Shown here: in pieces, positions 1-13,600 of the stretch
How positions within the stretch are numbered: position 1 is the stretch's first letter
Layout of the letters: every line of letters starts with the position of its first letter
Source: Apostichopus japonicus
Lineage: Eukaryota; Echinodermata; Holothuroidea; Aspidochirotida; Stichopodidae
Direction: 5' to 3'
Assembly (NCBI RefSeq): GCF_037975245.1
Contig: NC_092583.1
Coordinates: forward strand, 1,223,764 to 1,287,763
Length of the DNA stretch: 64,000 bases
Translations under genes and position numbers: made by a program
Notes under the pieces: generated by a model
What the model saw: the letters and a program-made list of their open reading frames with translations, nothing else
Databases searched by the model: none
What the model was told of the DNA's origin: nothing

Positions 1-1143
1 TATCGCTGGCATAAAGCACTGTATAAAAAGCTAATATTATTATTAAAAAGAAAAGTAAATTAAAAGTGAATGTTTAGCCTATAAAAATTAACTTGAAATC
101 TACACCTTGGAAGAACGTTTCTGTCTTATTTTTAATATCTAGTTATTTATCATTGTTTGAAATCATGTGTGCTGCAGAGGTATATGGTATTCTCTTAAAC
201 TGATGTAAAAGTTGTTAACAATTCATAGAAAGAAGGGTGCATGGAACTAACTATGTAAGCCATTCTTTCCACCTTTTTATGTGCAATTGTGCCTTAAACT
301 ATAACCCTGCAAGAAGTCAAACAAAATGGACATAGTACTGATAAACAACATCATTTTTATTTGCTGAGGTTGTTGACTGAAATCTGTAATTTATTTCATT
401 TCTCTTGTGAATTTTTTTTCCATCATTTAGAAAATTGCACTTCTAGGCAGTATATTAATATTACTGTTAATGAAATAGACATATTTTCTGTGTCAATTCG
501 AATATAAAGACAATTTGTAGAAATATGCAATGTTGTTAATGTCAGAATGAATATTAAAATGAAAAATACTATAACACTGATGGAGGAACCGTTGTTCACC
601 TTTTCTTTTTTCGTCTGTAAAAGTTTCTCCAATCAGCAAGATGTCTTCAGCTTTGACAATAGTTGAGGCAGCTTGGTGGAAGAGATGATCGAATTCCTGG
701 GTACAATGGGGGTGCAAGGTGGGTCAAATTGCAGTGAAGGTAGAGGTGCACTTTCTTCCAAGGAGTTATGCATCTGGGTAAATAAAATGTGCAAACAAAA
801 GTTACATTTCTTTGATACAAGAAATTAAATTACTTTGACCCCATGTTTTTTGTTCTCCATCTTGGAGCCCTCCAATTGTAATTGGAATGTACAAGAGAAA
901 CTACTGCATGAACATAAAGAAGTTGGGAGCTTTTTGTCTTTGCAAAAGAGGGAAAGATTATTGGTCCAGTGCATATACCCTACCCATTTGGAAAGTGTTC
1001 TTTTGCGAATTGTTTCTTTCAATATCAATTAAGCTTGCTTATAAACATCTGGGTAAGATGTAGATGAACTCCATACCCGCCTCCTCCTACCCCACAAAAG
1101 AAAAATACCTAGGAAAGGCCTACAAACCATGAGGGGCCATAAT

Positions 1144-1175
<32 letters not shown>

Positions 1176-2543
1176 TATATATATAATATATATTTATATA
1201 TTATTTATATATAATATATTATTTTAGGAGAGTTGAGAGAGAGCAAGCAGAGGAAACTGGACTACCAAACCATGTCCTGCCCCCTCACCCCCCCATCCAC
1301 AAACACACAAGCATGTATTTCCGGCTTGACCACTATGGGGTCGAGCAGTGTAATTCATGCCAAAACAAGCTTAACTTTGAAACTTTCAAATTACCGCAGC
1401 ACTCTTGGTAAACCCCAACATAAATACATTTTGTACATGATGAGAATTAGTCCATTAACCATAGGTTGCATTTTTCAGCTCTCTTGACCTCAACTTAATG
1501 AAAATTTATCTCTCCTGCAAACAGACTGGTTAGTTTGGAAGAGTTGATTTGTTCACACCTTGCCATGTATGCCTTGATCTGATAGTGATTCGGCTACTAC
1601 TGTAGCTGTGTGAAGAGTTGCATAAAAAACAGACGAATAGGTAGCTCAACTAAGGTGCGTAAAGATGGGACTGATCACTCAGTTAACCAACCGGAAAAAA
1701 CCTGCCGTTTAGTACAAACGGCTGGTTTTGGATGCAACCTATAGCTAATGGACACTTTCGCTGCATGTAAGTACCTTCATGTCAACTAGACTGGTGCCTT
1801 TCCATTTCACAAAGTGTTTGACTTCCTTCAGGTTTGGTATAATGGATGGCAACACTACGGCAGTTGGCCTCTCCCACTGGTACACTACTCCTTCCTCCTG
1901 TCTGCTGGGAGACGGCTTCGTTCTGCTTTGAGGAGAGAAATCACAGTCTCAACACAATGAAAGTTACAATGGTTTTTTGTTGTTCACAATCTAAATTATT
2001 GACTTTGATAGGATTTGCCCTTGTTCAAGTGTTCTAACTAGCACTACCCAATCCACTGCATGTGCACAAGTGGTGGGGGGGGGGAGAGGGGGAGGAGTAT
2101 TGTGGTCCAGAAGTTAAGACAATGGACATGTACTTGTGTGAGGCACTTTCATCTCACTTGCCCTTCTTCACCAAACTGTTTACTTGAAAGGTAACATCAG
2201 TGTTTACCATGGGTTGAGGTTGCATGGACCCTTCCAGGTGTCCTCCCGGGTAGGTGATGATGCGGGGCGCTATAGTGCCCCTGCAGCAACAGTTCTGACC
2301 GATGCAAATTTAGGGACTTCTGTGGAGCATTTTAATTACCAATGGTCTAGGGTTAACTATTGTAGGTCCCAACAAAAAGGCATTGGACTTGATACAAGAC
2401 TATATATCAAAATTACAACTTTATCTTTTAAATATCTTCAATGAAATTTTACATGCAGGAGAGATACAGTATTAAAGTGTAGATCAAAGATAATGCAAAA
2501 TACATGTAAAAAGGTTTACTGGTAAAGTAATGACGTTTTAGGG
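1..2543. other. Intergenic region downstream of the WD-repeat gene
   Basis: No reading frame here shows convincing coding character; the open frames are short and have no recognisable domain or splice context. The stretch holds an (AT)n microsatellite near 1.14-1.23 kb and a G-rich tract near 2.07 kb, and otherwise looks like unique AT-rich DNA. The 3' UTR of the minus-strand gene should begin just below 2544, but I could not pick a clear poly(A) signal. Confidence 0.6.
1141..1226. repeat. (AT)n microsatellite
   Basis: An almost pure, slightly imperfect run of AT/TATA dinucleotides, seen directly in the sequence. Confidence 0.9.
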
Positions 2544-4622
2544 TCATTCCCTCTTTAATTCCGTATACCTTCCATGATATCTCTTGCCTGCATTCAACTC
2601 CAAAGGGGACGGATATAACATCTGCCCCGCCAGCCACTCGCTGTTCCCCTCCATGGGCTCTTCTCTTCTTCTAATGGGTGTAACAGGGGGTAGGTTGGAA
2701 AGTGACACGTTTGGTCGGGATGAACGGGTTCTCATGTTCCTCCTCTGGGTTAGCGGGGAGAGTGTGGTCCAAATCATATTCATCTTACCAAACTCTGACG
2801 AACCAAAATGTCTACAGAAGAAAGAAATGAACACACCATAAAAGTTATCTGATCTACTTTGCTTATTTCTTCCTTTGGCAAAATTACAAGAAGCTAAATT
2901 TGTTCCGAATAAATCTTTCTACCTCGTAGATTAAATTTGTACTCTATTTTGCAAATTTATTTATCCGAATAAATCCATCCCTTTTTTTCACCTTGTTGAT
3001 TCAATTTATACTCTAATTTTTGCAATCATGTATATTTTGATGAAATGAGTATCATTGTATCTTGAATAAATATGGAGAAATTGGTAAGAGCTGGATGTTA
3101 ATGGTCAATATTTTATTCTTTTTTTTCTCTCTTTCTCGAGCTGCTCCTTCCTCTACAAATTCTCTACAAGCCTCTCATACTACTCTCTGATGGAAACTAA
3201 TATATAAAGGTTCAATTACTCCACAGTAGCATTAATATAACATTTAAACTGAATCTCAACAACATTTGGATGAATATACCATAAAACCATAGTAACGGGG
3301 CCTTACCCACTTTTGGGTCATGAACTAAGCTTTGTTGTTTAGGCAGCAGTTTATCAAACTTTCAGAATATTTATCTACAACTTTTTTGCAGAGCATGACA
3401 ATGGAGACCAATTGTATTAGACATGACCTCCAGCTAGCTTATGGAAAGTCAGAGCATAGATTCTGAGAGGGCAGTGGGGGAGCTAGGGGTATTGGTCAAG
3501 GGGGGCGAGAATGGTCTGTAGGGGCGCTTTCGACACAATCTAAGCAGAGCGCCACCACAGGTTGGCGCGGAGCGTACAGAAAATTTTGGAGTAAAGAAAC
3601 TCCCTAGATCGCCGGAAATGACCCTTTTCCGGTGCAAATTTGCAGATAAATGAACAATAAATAGGTATCATCGCCATTTGTGATAACTCGGAAGTTTATA
3701 TGGGTGTTGAAAGTACATGCGCTTCATCACAATCCCTGTGGTATCTTTGTGGGTGCTCATGTTTTCGTAGCCCTGACACAATGAGCTATGGGACTATGAT
3801 TGCAAATTTGACTCTTCTGTAAAATGTCATCATAAATGCTGTTCCTCACTTTGAGTATTTAGCTGACTTTCTCTGCTTCTGAAGATCGTTTGTTTCATCA
3901 GTGCCTGTGGAGATACTGTACAACAGCCGCTGGTTCCCTCCCTGTGAGGTCAGCCGAACACCTGCTGGTATGCATGGTAGGATGACAGGCCTAGTCCCCG
4001 ACAACGATGAAGATGCCACTCCTTCAGTTCTCTGAAATTTACCTTGATCCTTCAAGAAATTCCTCCATAACTCTTAGAACGGACAAAGAATTTGAATGGA
4101 TCAAGCCGCCTTTTAATTCACAGGCACTTTTGAAAAAATATTTTTTAATTCAAATTTTCATGATTTGCATTCGAAAGGAGTATTTACATACAGGGGACAG
4201 AAAGATGTGTCCCCCTTTACAAAATGTTCTTGCTCGCCAGTGTCCTGCATTGGAGACCCAAACAGATGGCAGAAAAGATTACAAACAACCTCACAAGAAT
4301 ATTATAAACTCACAGTATTATCAACAAGATCTGTCAAAGGAGAAGATTGGAATTTGAAATGATGTGCATGTCACCGATTGGCTGTACTACCCTCCCCCAT
4401 GGAAGCACGAAGCGACCCTAAACTAACTAATAGCTTACATGATATAAGCCAGCTACCTTCACTGTGTTTGATACCCATCAAAAATTAACAATATGCAGTA
4501 AGTTCATACAACAGGGTCAACATATTAATATCAAGTTTTCCAGAAGTTGTAAATTTCTTACCAAGATCAGCTTCAGCCTTGGCAAGCCTATTAGCAGTGG
4601 ATTCTCTACTTTGTAGATTCTC
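2544..4622 (-). CDS. WD-repeat gene exons 32-34: C-terminus and stop codon
   Basis: Exon 32 (4562-4622) encodes ENLQSRESTANRLAKAEADL, a short helix. Exon 33 (3850-4042) continues GKFQRTEGVASSSLSGTRPV and ends with a GTGAGG donor in phase 2. Exon 34 (2544-2811) encodes HFGSSEFGKMNMIWTTLSPL, an Arg-rich run (TQRRNMRTRSSRPNVSLSNL) and ends KRYHGRYTELKRE-stop. Splicing into exon 34 removes a TGA that would otherwise end exon 33 just past its donor. The weakest junction is the exon 33 acceptor (ATCAAG), which has a poor pyrimidine tract. A better-looking CAG 11 bases downstream would break the frame, so alternative splicing here is possible. Confidence 0.72.
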
Positions 4623-7600
4623 CTGTCAAGAGAGAGAAGATATTTTAAATTATTCATGTGAATGTACAACTAGGGAAGGAATGACCATTTTGGCACTCCA
4701 TGGGCTACCCTGGCGAGACAATATGGAACATCCATTGTTTTGTACCATGTTCTTAAATCATCGTAATCTGTGACTTGCGGTTGCCGTTGGCACAAGAAAA
4801 ATTGCACGACGTCACATTTTATCCAGAACGTAATGAGAATATCTTGATGTTTATCTGGACAAAGTTAAGTCCAGCTTACAAAAGAAAACACATAAATAAT
4901 AAGGGGCGAGATATGAGACGTTCCAGGTACACAGGATTGTGTTAGGTAAATTAGAATTCCGCCATGTTGGAAATATATATGTATATTATACTATATAGTA
5001 GTATATAGTATAATATATAGTACATAGTGTATAGTATAATATTGATATAGATGATAGATATACAATTGATGGTAGTATTGTATAGTATATAGTAAAGTAG
5101 TTTATAGTATAGTACATAGTGTAAAGTATTGATGATATAGATAATAGATAGTATTGGTGATAGTATTGTATAGTATAGTAGTATATAGTATAATATATAT
5201 AGTACATAGTGTATAGTATAATATTGATGATATAGATGATAGATATAGTATTGATGATAGTATTGTATAGTATATAGTAAAGTAGTTTATAGTATAGTAC
5301 ATAGTGTAAAGTATTGATGATATAGATAATAGATAGTATTGGTGATAGTATTGTATAGTATAGTAGTATATAGTATAATATATAGTACATAGTGTATAGT
5401 ATAATATTGATATAGATGATAGATATAGAATTGATGGTAGTATTGTATAGTATATAGTAAAGTAGTTTATAGTATAGTACATAGTGTAAAGTATTGATGA
5501 TATAGATAATAGATAGTATTGGTGATAGTATTGTATAGTATAGTAGTATATAGTATAATATATAGTACATAGTGTATAGTATAATATTGATGATATAGAT
5601 GATAGATATAGTATTGATGATAGTATTGTATACATAGTGTATAGTATAGTATTGATGATATAGATGATAGATATAGTATTGATGATAATATTGTATAGTA
5701 TAGTATTGATGATAGTATTGTATACATAGTGTATAGTATAATATTGATGATATAGATGATAGATATAGTATAATATTGATGATATAGATGATAGATATAG
5801 TATTGATGATAATATTGTATAGTATAGTATTGATGATAGTATTGTATACATAGTGTATAGTATAATATTGATGATATAGATGATAGATATAGTATAATAT
5901 TGATGATATAGATGATAGATATAGTATTGATGATAATATTGTATAGTATAGTATTGATGATATAGATGATAGATATAGTATTGATGATAGTATTGTATAG
6001 TATAGTATTGATGATATAGATGATAGATATAGTATTGATGATAGTATTTTATACATAGTGTATAGTACAGGGATGAGACTGAGCCGGGGAAAAAAAATCT
6101 GAAATTTATCGATCGCCGTCCTGGGGGAGGGGTTTAAGGGGAGGGGGTGTCCCCCTCCCCTTTAGGATTTTTTGTCAGGTAAGGAGGGGTTAAATGCAAA
6201 ATGGTGGACTCTAGATGGAATCTATCACATCACGTAACTCGCCAAAAAAGTGTGTAATTTCTGCTTGTATAATTTATCCATTAGCTTTTTTGAACCAAAA
6301 AAAAGGCTTTTTTGCTTGCTTTGTGCTATTTGATTCCACCACTGGTCAAATTCGGTGTTTCTTCCCTTCACAGTCCAGCATGTTCGGCAAAAAAAAAAAA
6401 AAATTAAATAAAAAAAATAATAAAAAACGCGAATTACGAGAAAAAACCTGAAAATGAAAAAAAAAAAATCGGAAATCCGCGTTTCCGCGAAAGAGTCTCA
6501 TGCCTGATAGTATATCTATGATAGATAGATGATATAGTATAGATAGATAAAGTATTATCTTGATATAGCATTGTTACCTTCTTCGCACCCTTGGCACTCA
6601 GACGTTCGTGTTTCTTAACGTTAGCCACCGTCAATGGATTTGCCTTATTTAACCTCCTCTTTTCCGACGATGGAACTGCGACCTTTGACCTGAGTGCCTT
6701 GACCTGAATGCTCTCTGCGATGCTGCTGCTGTCGGCATAGACTCCGCTACTCCCCCAAGTCTCAAGGGTCCTCCCGTCGGGATCTGTCACCCTGATGGTA
6801 CTAGTGAGGACGCTCTCCACAAAGCCCGACTCTATCTGTTCTTCGTTCAACTCAAACCCACTAGAGGCATCGGTCTTGACTGTGACATAGGATGATGATG
6901 GTTTGTTGACCTCTGCGACCTCTTTAAGGACTCGAGTTTCCGAACCATTCCGACCTACCTCCTCTGTATACATCGAATATCCGTCGCTTGTGACGGAATC
7001 CGAGTCGCTCACTCGGGCCGCCAAGCTCGAAGTTGAACCGTTGAAAGCTCTCGATTGTCTAAAGAATGAATCGGCATTCATCTTGTAGTATCTCCAGTAG
7101 AACGGATTGACGGGGAGAATCATCTTACGCTGGACTGCCCTCTCCGACATACCGTCGACGAGTTTCTCGTACCTCTCCCTGTGCCTTCGTAGCTTCTCCT
7201 TCATTCTGACCACCATGCTCTCCTTCTCTCTGAATAACATCTCTGCTTTGGCATCCAGCATGGTCGTATGCATAGTCTGGCGTCTGTTTTGAAGCCTCTT
7301 GAGGGAGTCGACGTCCTGGCTTCCACGTCGAGAGACGTCCCCGAATCTCACCGCTTCCGAGGATTCGTCGGATTGGTAGTCCAAGTCGTCCTCACTATCG
7401 GATCTGTCGGATGGACTCTCCTCATCTTCATCATCTAGAATGTCTTCTCCGGGGTGTAAGTCTCCCCCCGTCTGTTTCCTTCGAATGGGCCGGTCTACTC
7501 TCCTCTTCTGTTTCTTCTTCGTAATCCGTCTGCCTTTTCGTCTGGATGACTGCATCAAGCTTCCATTCTGAAAAAGGAAACACGGAAAAACAGGATAATC

Positions 7601-10600
7601 CTGGGGTAAAAAACAAATCACGGAACTTTGCAAAAAATGTGGTATAGGTTCCAGTTTGCTTATGCACAGTGTGTTAGGATAATAGATTTTGTCCCCGAAG
7701 TAGAAAAGAAATCACAGATATTCTGCAAATTAGCGGAAAAAGCTCATGCCTGGAAAAAGGGCTGTAATAAGTAATAGAACGTATGACAAAGATTACCATG
7801 GATTGCAACAAATATGGGGTTGATGCAATTCACAGATTACTTGACAAGTTCCACATATCAACAGTAGAGTCGATTTCTCTAGCACAATCAGAATCAGAAT
7901 CAAAGACGAAATGACTGCTCTATGCTGACAGTATTTATCTACTCTAGATGAGATGATTGCTCAATGCTGACACCATTCAACTGTAGATGAGATGTTTGCT
8001 CTATGCTGACACCATTCATGAACTATAGATGAGATGATTACTCTATGCTGATACCATTCATCTACTCTAGATGAGATGTTTGCTCTATGCTGACACCATT
8101 CATCTACTCTAGATGAGATGTTTGCTCTATTCTGACACCATTCATCTACTCTAGATGAGATGTTTGCTCTATATTGACACCATTCATCTACAGTAGGTCA
8201 GATGATTGCTCTCTGCTGATACATTCATCTACTCTAGATGAGATGATTGCTCTATGCTGACACTATTTATCTACTCTAGATGAGATTATTGCTCTATGCT
8301 GACACCATTCATGAACTATAGATGAGATGATTGCTCTATGCTGACACCATTTATCTACTCTAGATGAGATGATTGCTCAATGCTGACACCATTCAACTGT
8401 AGATGAGATGTTTGCTCTATGCTGACACCATTCATTAACTATAGATGAGATGATTACTCTATGCTGACACCATTCATCAACTATAGATGAGATGATTGCT
8501 CTAGATGCTGATACCATTCATCTACTGTAGATACTATGGTTGCTCTACGCTGACATCAATGATCATGAGTACATGAGAGGACTACTCATTGCTGACACCA
8601 GCTCCATTCTTTTGTAAAATTGATAACGGGTATATTTTAAGTTAATCTGCCATTGTAAGTTTACCTATCATTATATAATACTTTGAGGGTCGCTCTGGGT
8701 TTACCATGTTTCATATTGGTTTGTCGAACATAGTTCCAGTGGCAATGGCATTTGAAGCAATGAGGCTTAGCAATCCCCGTTCGATACCCGGCCGGGTTAT
8801 ATTAAGGTGGGTTTTTCATCCAAGAGCAATCTATGGTTTTTTTCCCATCTGAAATGACTTTCTAATAGAAGAGATTCCAAATTTTGAGACAAATGTTGAA
8901 TTGGAAGCCACCCGACGTGTAAGTTGTAATCCATAAGCCCTTGCAGGTCTCTCCCACATTTTTGGTCGCTTAAGCATCGTGAAAATAATTGCTGATAATT
9001 ATGATTATGATTATTAATCCTTTCGTATTCAACGAAGAACATAGACGAACCTGAGGTGAATGTTGGTTCCACTCAGTTATCTCAGAGTCGCCTTCTGATA
9101 TAAATGTAGGATCATCCTCCTCCTCCACCATCTGGCCCCTTCTGCTCCTCATATGAGCCTGCCACTTACGACGGCTGACAATGTGGCCCTGGAGGGACCT
9201 CTGAAGGAGTGGTACCTTTGGTGGCAGCGGTTCTGAGGCATATCTGTTCGAAAGATCTCTCAGGACTGATTCCTAACAAGAAATTTGATGAAAGAGGCTT
9301 GGATGGGGAAGATCATACCACACACAATATTATACAGACACACAATATCTAAAATGATAGGCTGTAACCTTTAACCCCTCCCTTCTGGGAGCACCAAGTC
9401 ATATAAATAAGAATAAGAAAAGGTCTGTTCTACATCGGGATATATAATAGAAAATAGGCAATTGCAAACTTGAAAATTTCTGAGCGTCTACTAAAGGAAA
9501 CCTTTAATGTTATTGAGTCAATGTTATGTGATAACACCAACTTCTTTTTAACATTCAAGTAAATCTTGAGATTGTTTTTTGCACATTGTGTTGATGATGC
9601 AATCTGATCATACAAGATATATTAACATCCTATCTGCTGTAACAGTTGATTTGTAACTACTTACCTAGTAATTTCAGAATTATCCATTTTTTTTATTGGC
9701 TTGCACAAAAGCTTAAAATAAGGAACAGCTGAAATATTGGACAAAATTTTTGGTATTTGAGTAGCTAAGATACATCAAATATTGCAGGTAGAAAGGCAGA
9801 AGAAGTAGATGAAAAAGAATTGTTTTTAAAAAAAAAATCCCACTGCTGCCACCATGCATAATAATTGCAAGCTGGTAACAACATGGTCAGACATGGAAGG
9901 AGAATATTGCTGTTGATATAGAGAAACTCAGTGGGCTTTCAGAAAGCATCAGAAGCTTCCCATTAATATCCAATAAAACATCAGATCCCAGTCTCACTAG
10001 AAATGTTTTACAAAGATATAGATTCATAAAACCCAAACTTAACGTTAACCTTTAACATTCAGCTGAGATGTATTATCATTAAAGCCAAAGCCAACATTAA
10101 TGCAATGTTGGACACACTCACATAGTCTGTTGGTAATTGCAAAAAAACATTTCATTTCCAAAAGGACGTATACAAATTAATAAAATAACGACAGAATTGA
10201 CTTGAATCAGTTTTCTCAATGCTCGGTGAAAAAGAGAAAAGTCCTTACATCTTCATTTTGGTAAACTTTGATGAGGCCAATTTTGCTCAAGTAATCTGCT
10301 AGATCTTCCTTTGTCTTGATGCCGGCTAGTTCATCGACTGCAGTGATAGCCTCCTGTCTAACCATCTCCTGAAGAAATAAGACAGAAACACATAGTGAGG
10401 TATAGATTTAAAATAAATATATACAACAAACTATTTAAATACTGGAATAATGTTTGGGAAAGGATCCATTGATAAATAACGAGGAAATTCTTCATAGCAG
10501 TTTTGACATGTGCTTGTGTTGTTGTTGCTGACGAGGGACATTCCTACTTTGAGGAGAACAGAGATTGCAACTCGTCCCATCTTTAAAGGGGTGTGAAGAC

Positions 10601-13600
10601 TCGCGCACAAAGAAACGTCTCATGCCGGTAATCTGAACTAGTTTCGAATGAGGTGTAACGGAAGTGTTAGACACCACCATCATTCCCAGAAAATGCACAC
10701 ACAGATAGCTACCGTGGGTCATTAGACACTAGTGTACAGTCACTACATGCAGCTACGGTCAATACCCATAACACAGTGTACATAGCAGCGATGGACATCT
10801 CGGGTCCAGATAAAAGATAACAAGGTATCACGTTTCATTACTGTCTGCGTTTTGTAGCGATAAGAAACAAACTTCCCTTGCAAGCAACGGAAAGTTAACA
10901 TTTTCACAGGGCGGCACGCAGTTTGGTGCGAGTCTTCAATGCCTTTAACAACATTAAACTTTTCAGACTGAATCATACTTTTCTTCCCACTAGTTATGAG
11001 ACTAGCATCTTACCAAGAATTTTAGCCAATTGCAAAGAGCAGTAACTATTAATGACCCACATGTGCGAGCATGCTCACAGTCGTCCTTACTCTCTCGAAA
11101 GGTCGTTCAAAGGTCAAATAAAGCGTTACCTACCTCATCATCCACTAATTTCGGTATTAGCTTCAGGATGACTTCTTCCCGATTAGCACCGAGCTTGGTC
11201 ATGACTCGTACGGCATTTGCCCTGACTACACCCCTCGGGCTGGCCAGTCTTTGCTCAAAGAAAACCAAGATTTCCTTCCTGAGCGACTCGTTCAAGTTAT
11301 ATTCTCTACGTCGTCGGATTAAAGATAGAAACGAGAATCGGCATGATAATTGATTCCCGTGAGATGAAAAGTCCTTCCAGAATGAAGGATGCCTTAATAA
11401 TAAGTTTTATTTCAGATGATACGGACAGGTGTGATATTGACGACCGAAATATTGTATTTAGCTTATTCATGAATCGGCAGTTCACGTTACTTTGTGAAGT
11501 TTTGAGACGATTCTGTTTGCTCTTTTTTGCTAATTTAAACCACAAGTTGGGACATGAAAATGTGGAAAAACATAAAGAGGCTGGCAAGAATTGATTTCAA
11601 TCTAGTTATTATTCTCTTCCTGGGGCCAGCTTGGAAAGGCATCTTGCATTCGTCAATGTAAAACTGATAAAAAGAACAAGTGACCACGGTCAATTGGATA
11701 CCTAATGAAGCAGCCAGTGCAATAATTCTATAAGGGATATTTAAACTGATTGAAAAGACTCACACATAAATATCAATGACTGCATTACAGACCGTCCTGT
11801 ACTGGGCATCTCTGGTTGTCTCGAGAAGTAGAACTATCAACAAAGGCAGAAGAGACATACAATGATCAGCAATTACTAAACTCTATCATCAATGTGGATA
11901 GGGATAGATATCATCATTGAGTCATATATCATCAATGCACCAAAAAAAAGGTTATTATATTCAATGTATGGAGCTAGGTATCATTAATACTTTGATACCA
12001 TGCAGACAATGATGAAAATATCATCAGTGCATAGATGGAGAAAGATGATACTGGTATCATCAATACAAGATACTGAGATGTCCAAATGTCAAAGATATCA
12101 ATAATACTTATATTAATGAAGGAAGATACTAACTGATATCATCAATATATTGAAAATGATATCATTAGTACAGACATTAATATCATCAATACAAGGAAAC
12201 ACCACATCATCAGTGCATATGGAGCTATGTACCTTTAGTACTTTGATCAAACTATCACTAGTGGATGGAGGAAGATATTACTGATATCATCAATATATAT
12301 CATCATTCAGATATGCAGCCAGATATCATTAAGGAGTGAAACAAGACAGACACCATTAATCCATCAACATCAATGCATGGCTACTATATGAATGTAGCAT
12401 TGAGCAAGACAACATCTTTTTTCATTTTAAGTCGCAGCTACAAATTTCTATAAACATGCAAGATTAGAGTTAATCCCTAATCCCTGGTAGATAGGATACT
12501 AACATTCCTGTATACCAGCCATACAAGAACCCTGGATTGATGTAGGTAAACTACTGCAACCTTATGACTACTAGATCGTAGCATATATGCTATTGAACGA
12601 CTAGCTCCCAAAGTAGCTCCGAGTGAGAGGTGGAGAGAGAGAGAGAGAGAGAGAGAGGGGGAGATGAGGATAAATACGTCTATTCCTCTCGGGATCAAAC
12701 TGTACAATGAATGGAGCTGGCCGATGGGGACAATCATTAGTAATGATGTAACTGAGAGTGTGAAGGGGCAGGTAGAGTGTGCATACGATCAACAAACCTT
12801 GTTAGTTATGTTACCACCAATGTATTAAAACAGGAAGTTACCAATAAGTAAAGAGAAACATTTACCAGAGAATTGAAGGGATAAAGCTGGTTGAAGTACA
12901 AATTCTTCAAACGCAACAGAAGTATAATGAGAGGGGAAAGGACAGAAGTGGGCTGCAAGAGAAACAGGGAGCGACGTTCCCCATTCCATTGCAGATGAGC
13001 ATGACTCGATGGTATGTAAATACACTTCAGTTGGACGCACATGTTCGATAATCTATAGCCGTTGTTAACGGAAGAAAACTTGGAAGAGTTACAAGTTCCT
13101 GACGGGTAAAATATGACGTGAATCAATCATCTTACGTAAAGCCCGGATGAAACTCTCTACGTCCAAACTGACGCCGGCGGGAAACCATTTCTCCTGAGCG
13201 ATCCGCCTCAACAATGTCAAGTCATCTTCGTCTGAGTCTTCGGAGGAGGAACGACTATCGTCGTCTCCATCTTCCTCCGCTACTCCTCGCAATTTCAGAC
13301 TCTTTTTATAGAGAGGAAAGATCAGAAGAGGATTATAAACTCACTACCATAATGCAAACGTCCCATATCATTATTAACTTAACTGATTTAACTATATAAT
13401 CTGTAAACCTTCAAATTGGTACTTCCAGCCAGGGCACTTAACATTGGAAGGGCCAGGGCAGAATCATGCCCCAATCCAGCTCCCCTCCCCCCTATTCCCC
13501 AACCTTACCCCCTTAATGTCCACACCATCGGTCTTCATGCTGATATGGGTAACAACATATAGGTTGTGATTTCAACATCAGCGAACATTAGTCTAGTATC

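Noticed and set aside
4986-6056. 356-codon and 249-codon minus-strand open frames
   Set aside because: They translate an AT-rich tandem array (runs of Tyr/Ile/Leu/Ser) and exist only because the repeat lacks stops; no start context, splice sites or domain.
12477-12795. Minus-strand ORFs with Ser-Leu runs
   Set aside because: Produced by the (GA)n microsatellite read as CTCTCT; not between compatible splice sites.
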